A DNA stretch of 64,000 nucleotides, from assembly GCA_026545765.1 (NCBI GenBank), contig CM048843.1:88041050-88105049 (forward strand). Direction: 5' to 3'. The notes under the pieces are model-generated. The model saw nothing but the letters and a program-made list of their open reading frames with translations, was not told the DNA's origin and ran no database searches. Shown here in pieces: positions 46,587 to 57,958 of the stretch. Numbering within the stretch: the first letter of the stretch is position 1; each line of letters begins with the position of its first letter. A program made the position numbers and the translations under genes. Source of the stretch: Plantago major (Eukaryota > Streptophyta > Magnoliopsida > Lamiales > Plantaginaceae).

Positions 46587-49500
46587 CACTACAACAAAAA
46601 AGGCATTTTCAGATACTGATAAGTGTCCCGATATGGTACATATCGGGACTCTTTTGTATTTCGAGACACTTTCATAAGCGTCTCCAGAAGGGCCTCAAGA
46701 TAAGGAGTCCCAATAGAGTTCGAGACACTTTTTTAAGCACCTCTATATCATAAGCTTTCGAGACACTTATATATGCCTCATAACTTAACTTTGAGACATA
46801 TGATTGCCTTGTACATGGATTTGAAGTACCTAAGTATCTTTTTAAGTACACTTATCTGTGCCTCTAAATGAATATCAGGACACTTATATGTGTCTCATAA
46901 TTGCTATATCGGGACACTTATATATCCTTCACTCCTATTATAATATTTTTACCATTATCGTTCCACAAGATCATCATTGCCAAGTTCCAAACAACATTCA
47001 AGTATGTTATATAACATACAAAACTAGCCTAAAAGGAATGCAAAGATAGTAATAACATATCAAATATTAATTCAATGTTATGTCAAATAATGTTTATATT
47101 CATTAATACACAATCCAAATGTTGAAATGAACTTCTATGCATAGAAATTCGAATACAGCAACCAGACAATCCAAATGAAATGAGAAGTATAACATCAAGT
47201 GGAAGTTAATTTGCAAAGGTTGAGCCGCCTTCCTTTCGATGTCTGAGCAATCAATTATCATATTCTATCAAGACAACCTGCATATAATGTATAGAGAAAA
47301 GTAAGAAATCTTTTTTGAACTTTCAAGTTGAAACTATCAGACACACAGATTGAACTCGAGTTTTAATTTTATATACAATAGACTCAGACATAAAATGTAC
47401 TTTTTAAGTTCAAGTTATTATAGATTCCACATATGCATATTCTACTTAACAACTATATAAGTAAGGCTCTGTTCTATTCGTCTGAACTGAATTTATTTGT
47501 AGTATAAAATTTAACTAAGTAAATCTGAACTAAACTAAACTGAACCTGAACTTAAATTAATGGATTTTCAGATGAAGATAACATAGCCTAACACATCAAA
47601 ACACAACTAATCTGCCTGGGCCAACACAAAATAGTAATGTGAAACCAGGCCATTCCTCAACTTGTAGTCGTCCCGATTATCTAAATTATAGGAAAGTTAA
47701 AAATATTGATGAATTATTCTTTATGTAATGATTTCCCAACAGTTAGTGGAGAAAAGTTAACTCCTTCTACCTGCAGTAATTAACATAGATTCAAGGAACA
47801 ACATATCATAATTGTAACAAGCTTTAACCCATTATACCAGTATTGTATTCTACATAAACCCCGAGTTGCAACAAAGAGACATGGCAATGGACTATAATAT
47901 ACTCATGTACAATAAATCAAGAAACATACCCTGCTCTGGACTTTCTTTACAAACTTCATTGGTCCATCACAAAGTCTCCCATCTGCATCAAACAAACTCT
48001 TCTATTGTTTGGCCAGAACAACATGCTTCCATCTGCTTCTTCAACATGGATATTTCATGCTCTTTATGTACCAAACTACCAATATAACATGACATGTCAG
48101 CTTTGCCATTATTTTGTGGGTGGGGCAAAAAGAATAGAAGTACAAAAAAGAAAAGAAAACGAAACTGCAATTATATGAAGCACTTACAGTCTTCAACACG
48201 CAAAATATATCATCTCCAAGAATCTACAATACTACATTCTCAATCACAAACAATCAAGCTAAATTATGGTCTTGCCAAGAGAAAGGTCTGAGAGTAACCG
48301 GGTAAGTCCAGAAATAGAGACCTTCAGAAATATATCTGAAAACAAACTGACCCAAATAAAAACATAACCAACAAATCCCATGTGTTACTCAAGATTAGTG
48401 TAAACTGTCTCAGAATTTGCTACTTCACCAATCAGCAATAGCTAGTATGATTAATACGGGATAGCACATCAATAAGCCAACTTAGCCTCTTTCATTGAGA
48501 ACATAAAAAGTTAAAAAAAATAATCACGACAACACTAGAATTTACACTAAATTGTTCAAGATCAGAGATACAAAAAGCGTGGAGCGTATATCAACTCGCA
48601 GGAATTATATCATGCAATATGATTGAGAAACTGTACACAAGTAGTACACATTATTCAGTTTTTCTAGCTATGAAACATGACGCCAATCTCAGGTGTAAGT
48701 ATTTTGAACCCTTGTAACTAATTCATTAATCTAGCTAGGAATGTTGGTGCACCAGAACAAATATTTTCAGAAGCTAATTTTCTCAGATTCAGATAAGTTA
48801 AATGCTAGTTCTAGAACATAACTCAAGAATCTAAACTAATCTAGCACATTCTGAAATATGCATAAATTCGACCAATAAGCACTCTCATTACGTCAAAACT
48901 CAAAAGACTGTTAATACTTTCCTTTTAGGTGTACAAGCTTTTGCAACTAGGAACATCTTAACTATATTATTCCTAATTTCACCAAAAACCCAGGAGGAAA
49001 AACAAAATTAACTGGAGTAATAAAGATATTCATAAATGAATATAAAAGCAATGAGTCATCAAATTACACCTCTAGTGCTCCAGAACGACAACAAAATGAG
49101 AGATCTTTTATTTGAAGTGTTACTTATTGAGCATCTCATGCAATATAGTAGACACTTTTCCATAACATACAGATGTGGAGTTATTAGAGCCTTTACAGTA
49201 TATTACGGTATAGGTGCAGGATGATAGAGTAATGAATCGATTGAAACAGTAGTGCATAAATGAAAATCATGCACAATAAGCAACCAAACGAAGAAATGGG
49301 GCACATAGTTATATACTCATAATCAAAGCAAAAGTAGATGAAGGATCAATGTGGTACTACATATGTCAGATAATGACCCAATGCATGTAGAGAAACTCTT
49401 AAACTCTGAACCATATGTTGAACTTTAAATAGATACAACAAGCGAACATCGATTAAGCAGCGACTCACATATGAAATGGCGAAAGACAGTTTTACCAAGT

Positions 49501-51232
49501 GTAAAATCGATACAGATTTATTTAACTAATTCAAAGTTGCTCAAAATGAATTAAATTATAAATTTATAATCAACATGCAAGAGACATTTTATAATGAGTT
49601 AAAATGCAAGTTGTAAAATTTAACTGTAATCTGGGTGATAGAGTGAACACCCACCCACCCCCCCCCCCCCCCAAAAAAAAAAAAAAAAAATACAATAAAT
49701 CAATCAGACCTATAATCACAAGCGCATGAACCAAAAAATCATGTGAAATATAGCAACAACATAATTTCTGCATTCCTCAGTCGAGTTACTAACCTTAATC
49801 TCCAAAAGACTCAGCTAATTGTCTGCATATGGACACATCTATTTGTTTGGAACATCAAAACTTTAGCGCACTCGATGCACATATACTGCATTCGAGAATC
49901 GAATCATCAAATCATTTTACTAATGAAATTATAGTAGGCAGCTTACTTTCTAGTATATATGGTAAAATAAACCGAAAGCATGAATAGAAACTTGGGTTGA
50001 AACGGTGAACAAGAGATGCCATGTGCCTACAAGGCAGAACAGTAGTGTCTCGGGGCTATGAAATACATATAACACATTATTTGCCAGGATCACTTGTATC
50101 CACTTCTTCTACTGAATTCTAATTTCATAATCTCTTGTAACTCATCGTATGGCAATAACTCAAAAATCTGCTTCACAACTCTAACTTTGTATTCAAGATA
50201 TAAAAGAAAGAACAATCACTTGAATAAAAACAACAAATTGAGATTCATAAGTTCAGTAAGCTCATCTCCTCATACCTTATTTGGAATTTGTCCTGCCTCG
50301 CTACTTTTTCATCTGATATAATATATCAGGGTGATCAGGTGCAGCAGAACAAAAATGTAAGTAGGTATGACTGCGCGAATCTTGCGAGTCCATAAATCAA
50401 AAGCATTAAAATAGATGGGGAGTTTCCAATTGGAATTTTCAGTACTAAAATAAGGATATGATAAGTCTCCCTCCCCCCAAAAAAAAAGGCTTGACAAAAT
50501 CAAGTGTCGGTGAGGATTTCACATAAGCCAAACAAATCGTCTCCAAATGAAGGGCTACAATGACAAATAAATAAGGGATAAACCAACAGACAAACCAACT
50601 AATAGAGAACATGAGTCACTGGACAAATTGTTCAAGTAAAAATACAAGGAAATGGGAGATGCTTACATACCTTGTTTCTATCCGCTGATTGAGAAGCATC
50701 CATTATAGTAGAAAAAGCTGAAAAGCTCTGCTGGATTAGTTAAGAACAGAAAACCCAAGAAAACATTAGCGATTTGGAGGATAAAAAAAGATTAATGAGA
50801 GATTATCAAACTTAACTTCAAATAATCGGCCACAGTGTAGAGGTTGTGGAGATACCAGACCTTAATCTTGATGGATCCGAGAGAAGACCCAAATCGGCGA
50901 GAGCACGGGTAAGAGAGATCGGCGAGTGCAATGTTCGATTCAAGACAGTAACTCTCTTCTCAAGAAGCGTGAGTTCCGATCTGCTCTCTAGCGCCATCTG
51001 ACAAGGAGTGGAGGCGACTTCAGTTCTAATTCTGATTTGGTCTATGAAAGTGATCAAGTGGAGAAGAAATAGGGGTTTTAGGTTTTCTCAGCGCAAAGTG
51101 TAAAGAAAAAAGCGTCCCAATATACTCGATTTCAATTATATTTAATTAAGTGTCCCTAAATTATTGTAGTAGAGACACTTATTGTTAACTGACCCAAATT
51201 AAATGTCTCTATATCTACTTTTTGTTGTAGTG
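46587..51232. mobile_element. Complete non-autonomous CACTA (En/Spm) transposon, 4646 bp
   Basis: The element starts CACTACAACAAAAAAGGCAT and ends with the inverted match TTTTTGTTGTAGTG (14-bp perfect terminal inverted repeat). A 3-bp duplication AAC lies on each side (46584-46586 and 51233-51235), the CACTA signature. Subterminal arrays of the motif GAGACACTT/AAGTGTCTC and variants (CGGGACACTTATAT) fill the left ~350 bp and recur on the right. No TNP2-type transposase was found. The interior is AT-rich, with a C/A homopolymer run at 49655-49690 and exon-like pieces on the minus strand. A segment near 47465 starting GGCTCTGTTCTATTCGTCTG resembles the Tourist-like MITE at 55461. Confidence 0.92.
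50690..51005 (-). other. Exon-like sequence inside the CACTA element
   Basis: On the minus strand an open stretch starts at about 51000 (MALESRSELTLLEKRVTVLN, then RTLHSPISLTRALADLG). A second block, read MDASQSADRNK, is followed by a good donor GTATGT at about 50671. Farther in, near 48060-47930, a coiled-coil-like piece (HEISMLKKQMEACC) and LFDADGRLCDGPMKFVKKVQ end in another GTATGT. I could not join these blocks into one frame and do not recognise a family. They could be a captured host gene or a decayed transposon accessory gene. Confidence 0.35.
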
Positions 51233-51405
51233 AACCTTTAATACAGTTTTGTTTTGACACTGAACGGTAATTAATGAAAATAAAAATAACTATAACGATA
51301 AAAAAAACAATATTGTTTTAGATCCGAATTGGAAAACATGAGAAAACACAAAAATCAAATACACTAATCAACTACTAGGAACAGTTCCAAGCAAGAGTTC
51401 TTCAA

Positions 51406-52708
51406 TCATCTTCTCTTTTTAATGTTAGTCTGTTCCTTACTCGTCTTTCGCTCAGCCCTAAGCGTCTCCCAGACGAGTAGATCCTCCTCCCTGTCTTTGT
51501 CATCGATGAGTCCTAGAACACTGTCCGCCTCCGTGTCTTTGTCATCGATGAGTCCTAGATCACTATCATATACATAATCAGAGTCATCAGAGGTACTAGA
51601 GGAATCACTTGAACCATCATATGAAACTTCATCCGACGGCTCTTCCTCCACCACCTTCCCCTTCCCTTTTACATCCTTCATCGAAACTATATGTTTCTCT
51701 TCACCAGACGGCTCTTCCTCCACCACCTTCCCCTTCCCTTTTACATCCTTCATCGGAACTGTATGTTTCTCTTCTCTAGACGGCTCTTCCTCCATCGCCT
51801 CTTCGACTACATCTTCTAATTTCAGCTTCTTATCGTTTGGCGCATTGTTGCCATCTTCCTTCTCCTTCTCATCGGTTATGTGATTCTCCGCGTCCCTTTT
51901 GCGCTTTTCATTGCAAACATTTTTCTCCAATTGCGCGGTTTTCACGTCTTCTTCCTTTCGGGAAATCTCTCTAGAATTCCATAAAAAATGTAATGTGAAT
52001 AAACTAAATTAAAACGGAGCTACCAATTATACATTCCAGGCACATATAATCGTGTTTAAAAAACAAATTATTAGCTGAGTAATCACAAAACCTTTTTCCT
52101 TTGTCTTTCAAACACCAAAAGTCCAAGTATAAGGACCGAACGTATTTCATTAGAAAAAAAAAAAAAAAAAGGTACTCAGAGCAAAAAAAAATTCTCTATA
52201 AGGATTCCACTAGATATATATTGATATGCCAATGGTCATATATAAAATTTCCATGAATTTATGCGTTGATGTTTACGTTTTTCTTCCAATAACAATAAAA
52301 CGAGCACCAATTTCAAAGATAGTCTACATAGTTTCGCTAGTTACTAAATTATAACTCAAATTATCACTTTACAAAAAAAAAATGCTTAATTTGAACATAC
52401 CATAAAATGTTACATTATTTGAATAGTGATAAATGTGTCAAATCAAAAGTTCAACAAATAATATTACAATAAAACGAGCACCCGTTTTTAAGAAACTCTA
52501 CCTAATAACTAGGGTTTTTCTTATATCCAACTGAAAAATAATATTTTCTACATTAATAAGTAGTCACATTTTATTAACAAGAGTGATGAACTTCACAACG
52601 AAAATAAAAGAAATCTATCATCAAACTTAGAAAATTAAAACAAGCAACTAGGATTAACTAGAGCATGTATAGTTGATTTCACCTGGATTCATTTGATGAT
52701 GTCGACAT
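51406..52708 (-). CDS. Acidic, lineage-restricted protein of unknown function, paralogue A
   Basis: I do not recognise the family. Exon 1 is 52708-52683 (MSTSSNES plus a split Arg codon) and exon 2 is 51970-51406; GT..AG, 591 nt, 196 aa. The protein is rich in Lys/Glu, with a KRKRD-type basic cluster that may be a nuclear localisation signal. A ~30-residue block containing KDVKGKGKVVEEEPS occurs twice, followed by a Ser/Asp-rich stretch and a repeated LGLIDDKD motif, ending LLVWETLRAERK. The same exon plan and ends (MSTSSNES; VKGKG; DREED-x-x-VW) occur in the gene at 54154-55141, so it is a local tandem pair. Low complexity argues for an intrinsically disordered protein. Confidence 0.65.
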
Positions 52709-53334
52709 AGCTAGGTGATCTTTATATCTACAATGGTATATTGAAGACAAGAAAAGGTAGAAGTGAAAACGATGGTGAAAGAAGAATGAAAAATATGGAA
52801 TTTTATAGGTGAAGAGATTGAAGGATAGTTAATTAATTGGTTACCATTGGTTGGCACTATTAGTAAGTCTGAGTTGTCTAATTAATATTCAGTAAGTATT
52901 ATAAGTATTATTATTACTAATTGCCTTTTTTTGAAAATAATATTTGACAATTCGCATGATGTTTGGTAAGTATTTTTACTAATGACTAGAAACTAATTTA
53001 ATTTTTTATTGATAAGAACGAAATATCTCTCTGGACCTTTAAAGGCTCAGCTTAGTACTACCTAAATTAAGTTTTTCTTCCGTACCGCATGTCGTAGTGT
53101 CTCCTTGTGTTTTAGTGTGCTGTACAATGCAACATATAATCACGTGGTACAACCATAACACAACATTTAAAGCATCACGTGGTATACTTTTCCTTCTTCT
53201 CCTTGCAATCGCAAATAGGATTCTCTGCTTCTATTTTACATTTTTGTTGCATCTTGTTATACTCAATCGCAATCGCAGTATTGTAGGTGCGAACATAATT
53301 GCAAACTGAGAATTATATGTGAATAATAAAGAAA
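52709..53334. other. Upstream region of acidic gene A and spacer
   Basis: This part is AT-rich. The ~150 bp upstream of 52708 resemble those upstream of 55141 (GACAAGAAAAGGTAGAAG and GGTGAAAG-AAGAATG near 52748-52790 and 55172-55218), so the promoter was duplicated together with the gene. No other gene is seen. Confidence 0.55.
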
Positions 53335-54130
53335 AGAAAGGATCTAGCTAGCAATTGGACTCATATTTCAGTGAAGTTCAGCAATATTGTTTGCGCAAAG
53401 TAAAGTTGAAGATCATCAGAAATCCACTTATGAAATGAAAAGCGGATAACATTTGTTAGCTAGATATAAAAATAGTACTACTATCGTTTTAGTTGAAGCC
53501 CAAATTGGAAAGCATCAAGAACAATAAATAACTATCAAGAATGATAAGGTACTTCCATACGAGTAAATCGTCCTCCATCTCAACAATGTGAAATTCTTGG
53601 AAAAGCCATAATTTTTACAGTTTATACTAATGTAATACGTTTTTTCTATTGTGTAGAAAAATCACATTTTTTATGATACTTCTACGTCGCAAATATACAT
53701 TTATACATTTATACTTGGACACAATCGCAGTATTGTAGGTGCAAAAATAACGCAAGGTGACTAGGTGAGTGCTATAGGTGTAAACTAAAGAATAAAAAGA
53801 AACAAGCTACTTAGACTCATATTTCAGTTCATTAGTTCAACATTGTTGGCACAAAGTAAAGTGCCCATTAATTAAATCCAATCATAAAACTAATGTGTAT
53901 AAACATTTTCTAGCTAGCTAAATATAAATGAAAAATAGTGCTACAATTATTGCAGTGGAAAATCAAATCGTAAAGCCTCAAGAACGATAAAACATAATGA
54001 AACAAGTAATAACTTAGACTCATGATCTTAGTGAATTATAGCTTATCATTGTTTGCGCAAAGTAAAGTTGCACATTTATTGAAATTTACCCACGAAATAA
54101 AATGTGGATAACATGTACTAGCTAGCTATA
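53335..54130. repeat. Three diverged copies of an acidic-gene 3' flank
   Basis: Blocks near 53340-53490, 53805-53950 and 53998-54135 share the order TTAGACTCATATTTCAGT or similar, TTGTTTGCGCAAAGTAAAGT, a GAAATCCAC/AAATAAAATG-type middle and TAGCTAGCTA. The last copy directly follows the stop of paralogue B on its transcribed strand, so the others look like 3' flanks left behind when additional gene copies were lost. Confidence 0.6.
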
Positions 54131-54153
54131 ACTATATAACTATCACGAATTAT

Positions 54154-55141
54154 TCAAGCAATAGTTAATTTTTTCCATTTCTTCAAATCTATGTTACGTT
54201 CAGGATGTGCCTCACTAGTCCCCTCCCCCTCCTGAAGCGTTCGCGTGAGCTTCCACACTTCTATATCCTCCTCCCTGTCGCTATCGTTGAGGAGTCCATC
54301 CAGATCACTGTCATCATCGTCACTGTAACTGGAGTAATCTGTTGAATCGTCATCGGAAGATTCCTCAACCACTATTCCCTTCCCTTTTACATCTCCGCTC
54401 AATGCTATAGTATCCCCTTCTATGGAACGCTCTTCCTCAACTGCCTCTTCGTCCCGAGCTTCCAGCTTCTGCTTCTTATTGTTTTTGCCGCTGTTGCATC
54501 TGTCACCGTCTTTCGTATTCTCATTGGTGATGGGATTCTCCTCCTCCCTTTTGCACTTTTCAGTGCAAACATTTCTCTGCACATCCATGATCTCCGCTTC
54601 TGCCTTTTGGGTGATTTCTCTGGAAATTCATAGAGAATTTTATAAGTAACAAGAATAAGTTATTTTTTGAAGATGGCAAACTCCAACTTTCACAGTAACT
54701 AGTATACCAAGGTTTTCCACGTACCCAATTTCAACAAGACAACTAGACAAGCAACCCTTCCTAGTAAGAAACTCAGACATATCACGTTTCTCTAATTCAA
54801 CTCGAAAATTTGTTATTGTTGACATTAACAAGTTACTATTTTTTCACAAAAACTACATTTCCCGTGTCTCTCTAGTAGAGACGAATGTGACAAGGATAAC
54901 TTACGTAAATGTTTATGTTGACGTATGTACATAATCGTTTGCATCGTTGTAACGCTACCAACCAAAGATTGTGTAATTTACCAAAAATAAGGTAATTAGT
55001 GTATATAATAATTAAAACTTTTGATGAACATTTGAGGAAAACATCAAAGAGAATAAATTTATCATCAAACTCGAAAACTAAATTAAGAAATTAGGATTAG
55101 GTGTGGTGATTTCACCTGGATTCATTTGATGATGTCGACAT
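54154..55141 (-). CDS. Acidic, lineage-restricted protein of unknown function, paralogue B
   Basis: This is the paralogue of 51406-52708. Exon 1 is 55141-55116 (MSTSSNES plus split Arg, identical to A) and exon 2 is 54619-54154; GT..AG, 492 nt, 163 aa. It keeps EIxxK after the junction, NVCTEKCKRE, one copy of DVKGKGIVVEE (A has two), an Asp/Ser-rich run (DDDDSDLDGLLNDSDREEDI) and the VWKLTRTL end. It is predicted to be disordered and strongly acidic with a basic KNNKKQK patch. Family and function are unknown. Shared intron position and conserved ends despite divergent middles suggest selection on the ends, but expression evidence would be needed. Confidence 0.65.
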
Positions 55142-55460
55142 TGCCAAACTAGTGATGCTTTATATTAGTGAGACAAGAAAAGGTAGAAGAAATAAAGATG
55201 GTGAAACAAGAATGTAGATATGAAAATTTATAGGTGAAAGGAATGAAGAATTTACTGGAATAAAATTAATTTCTTTGAATCATCGTAGTATAATTTTAAA
55301 ACTACAAAGGTAAGTGATTACTATTCTCTGACCATATTAATAATAATGAGTTGTCTATTGTTGGGAATACGTATATAAAATTGTTATAATAATATTGACA
55401 ATGAATTTTAGTAAGAATTTGTTACTACTAAAAAAACTACTTTAAGTAAAAAGATATTTA

Positions 55461-55530
55461 GGCTCTGTTCTCTTCAACTGAAAACTCATTCAGTTCAGTT
55501 CAGAAAATTGCAGTTGAAGAGAACAGAGCC
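55461..55530. mobile_element. Tourist-like MITE, 70 bp, TTA target duplication
   Basis: The inverted ends GGCTCTGTTCTCTTCAACTG and CAGTTGAAGAGAACAGAGCC (20 bp, perfect) are flanked by TTA at 55458-55460 and 55531-55533. That duplication is typical of PIF/Harbinger-derived elements. It is very short, with a 30-bp centre. A related end occurs inside the CACTA element near 47465. Confidence 0.85.
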
Positions 55531-55785
55531 TTACACCTAAGTTTTTTTTGAAAGTCAAACATAGTCATATATTAATAGCAGACAAATATCTAGAAAGAAA
55601 GGGCTTCCGAAACCGGTATTCTCATTGGGTCAACTTACCGACGTTGATTATTACATTGTTCTCCATCTAGTGTGGGCAAATATTCGCTGGTTAAAAATAC
55701 TATCATACATACTAATATTGAAACTAGGTAACGGTTCGAAAAATGAATTCTAGAAAATAGAAATTGAAACAATATGCTATTCCAC

Positions 55786-56377
55786 AAATATATCGTCCTC
55801 CATGTCGCTGTCGTGGATGAGTCCATTCAGATCACTGTTATAAGATTCATCATTGTTGCATATGGAAATTCAATTGGAAGATCTGTTTACGATTATCTAA
55901 ATCGTTTTCTTAATCACCCAACTTAAACTGCCTTTTCTATAGACAACTAGACATGCACCCTTACCAAACTCAAAACATTAGGTTTCTCTTACTCGACTGA
56001 TAAATTTCATCGTTGACATTAATACGTTACTGTTTTTTTAACAAGAACTACATTTTGTCTCTCTAGTAGAGATGAATTTGACAAGGATAACTTAATTACA
56101 TGAATATTTAATTATGTATGTACGCGCATAGTTACGTTCTCATCGTTGTAACGTTCTACCAACAAACGATTGCATAATCTCCTTATGATTGGCTTCTCAA
56201 TACACAAACGAGAAGTGGACCTAGGCGAAAGAGGATTATTGTCCTTCCTCCTCCACCCAGTGTTCGTTTCTTACTATCTGCACATTGGTAGATATAACAT
56301 AATCCTCTGTCATCGTTGATGGGATTCTCCGCCCCCCATTTTGCATTTATCAGCGTAAACTTTATCTCCTTGAACAT
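55786..56377 (-). pseudogene. Third, decayed copy of the acidic gene family
   Basis: Two separated minus-strand pieces match paralogue B. Near 56377-56300 the reading AENPIND corresponds to EENPITNE. Near 55850-55790 the reading SDLNGLIHDSDMEDDIFV corresponds to SDLDGLLNDSDREEDIEV. The DNA between is disrupted and the frames are not continuous. A Tourist-like MITE lies just beyond its 3' side. It is broken and without product. Confidence 0.6.
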
Positions 56378-56662
56378 AGCAATTCAACAACCAAATCTGA
56401 AATGACAAATAGTAAAGATTTAAAAAAACCGGGGCTTAATATCCAACATAACTCGGCCTACGGGGCCTGTGTGAGTAATGTGATTGGGCTTCAAAACCAC
56501 AGACCCAAACTATCCTATCCGATCCAACTATCCAATTTCCCATAAGGTCACGTGTACTCATCATCTTCATCATCTCCCAGCTAAGCTCACTGTAAAAAGC
56601 AAAATCAGAAGAATCAAATCAAATCACTCTGAAATTTCCCAAATCTCGAATCTCAATCATCA

Positions 56663-57958
56663 ATGGAGGATTGGTCTACACTCCCAACCGAGCTCATCCA
56701 CTTCATTTCCCTTCGTCTCCCCACTTCCACGGACCTTCTCCGCTTCCGTTCCGTCTGCTCCGCCTGGCGCTCCGCCGTCCAGCCACCGCCCTCCTCCTCC
56801 TACCGCTACCCGATCCTCCCAAATTCCGGCATTTCCGACACCAGCTGGGGGTTCTACCTCTCCAGGCGCTCAGTCTACGCTCTACAATCACCGATTCCAG
56901 AGAAATCCTCATGGATCGTCAAGATCGAGAGGGACAACAACAATCACATGCATCTGATCCACCCGCTCACCAGATCGGAGATCAAGCTGTTGCCCCACAC
57001 TTTTCCGAAAATTTTCGACTTCATGAATGTTAGGGTTAAGGAATTGGGGGAAGAGTATACTCTTCAGTATATCAATTTTAAGCCTACGGCTAATTCAATT
57101 GGTCAGGCAGGGAATCTGTATATGGAGAAAGTTGCGGTTTTGAATGGTGTGGGTGTGGGTGATGGATTTGTGCTTTTGACGATCCATGTGTCTGGGAAAT
57201 TGGTGGTGTATAGGTCTGGTGATGAGAAATGGAGGGTGATTAACGATCTGCCTTCGCCTTATGATGATGTTATTCTTAGGGGGGGTAGGTTCTATGCTGT
57301 CGATACCACGGGGAGAATGGTTGTGGTTGATCAGGTGGGTTTGAGTGTGAGTGTCGTTGCCAATCCGGTGTTTGGTGGGGATAAGAAGTTTTTGGTTGAT
57401 TCCGATGGAGAGTTGATCTTAGTTGATATGTACTTGAGTGTTGGGCCAGATGACGATTCGGGGTTTGAGCCGGATATTTATGAGGATTGTTTCATGAATG
57501 AGAGGACAGTTAAGTTTAAGGTGTTTAGGTTCGATGAGAAGGCCGGGAAATGGATTGAGGTGAGTGATTTGGGGGACAAGATGTTGTTTCTGGGAGATAA
57601 TTGTATGTTTGCAGCGTCTGCTTTGGATATTTTTGGTGATGGTAGTTATGTGGGGAATCACATATTTTTTACTGATCAGTCGTGTAGTAGGGAGGCTGAT
57701 GGAGTTTGGGATAATCAAAATGTTGGGATGTTTAATATGGAGACTGGGAGTATTGGGCCAATTGATAGTCAGGTTGGGTATTCCATGATGTTTTGGCCAC
57801 CTCCCGAATGGGTTTACTCAGCTACATCCATCACAGTAAGTTTCGTGTTTACTGGCATTTGCTTTATTGGTGCATATTTTGCTATGAATCTCCGTATAGC
57901 ATTATTTGCAGCCGTAGCATCTTTTAATGCATCTGTGTTATTTCTTCTCTTATCGTAG
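56663..57958 (+). CDS. F-box protein with DUF295 (SKIP23-like)
   Basis: It probably recruits a substrate to an SCF ubiquitin ligase. The open frame is 431 codons. The F-box is at residues 3-40 (WSTLPTELIHFISLRLPTST, then FRSVCSAWR). A beta-propeller-like middle follows, and the DUF295 end (NHIFFTDQ, then GMFNMETGSIGPI and FWPPPEWVY) closes at about residue 390. After ATC ACA at 57835 comes GTAAGT. If this donor is used with an acceptor at 59058, the protein ends after nine further codons at 59085. If not, it gains a 40-residue hydrophobic tail (FVFTGICFIGAYFAMN and a second segment), which DUF295 proteins usually lack. The spliced form (about 399 aa) seems more typical. The start is GC-rich, and the in-frame ATG at 56663 directly precedes the F-box. 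Confidence 0.88.
   Translation: MEDWSTLPTELIHFISLRLPTSTDLLRFRSVCSAWRSAVQPPPSSSYRYPILPNSGISDTSWGFYLSRRSVYALQSPIPEKSSWIVKIERDNNNHMHLIHPLTRSEIKLLPHTFPKIFDFMNVRVKELGEEYTLQYINFKPTANSIGQAGNLYMEKVAVLNGVGVGDGFVLLTIHVSGKLVVYRSGDEKWRVINDLPSPYDDVILRGGRFYAVDTTGRMVVVDQVGLSVSVVANPVFGGDKKFLVDSDGELILVDMYLSVGPDDDSGFEPDIYEDCFMNERTVKFKVFRFDEKAGKWIEVSDLGDKMLFLGDNCMFAASALDIFGDGSYVGNHIFFTDQSCSREADGVWDNQNVGMFNMETGSIGPIDSQVGYSMMFWPPPEWVYSATSITVSFVFTGICFIGAYFAMNLRIALFAAVASFNASVLFLLLS

Noticed and set aside
49570-49773. 67-codon minus-strand frame with a Gly run in the CACTA interior
   Set aside because: The Gly and Phe runs come from C and A homopolymers. It is not coding.
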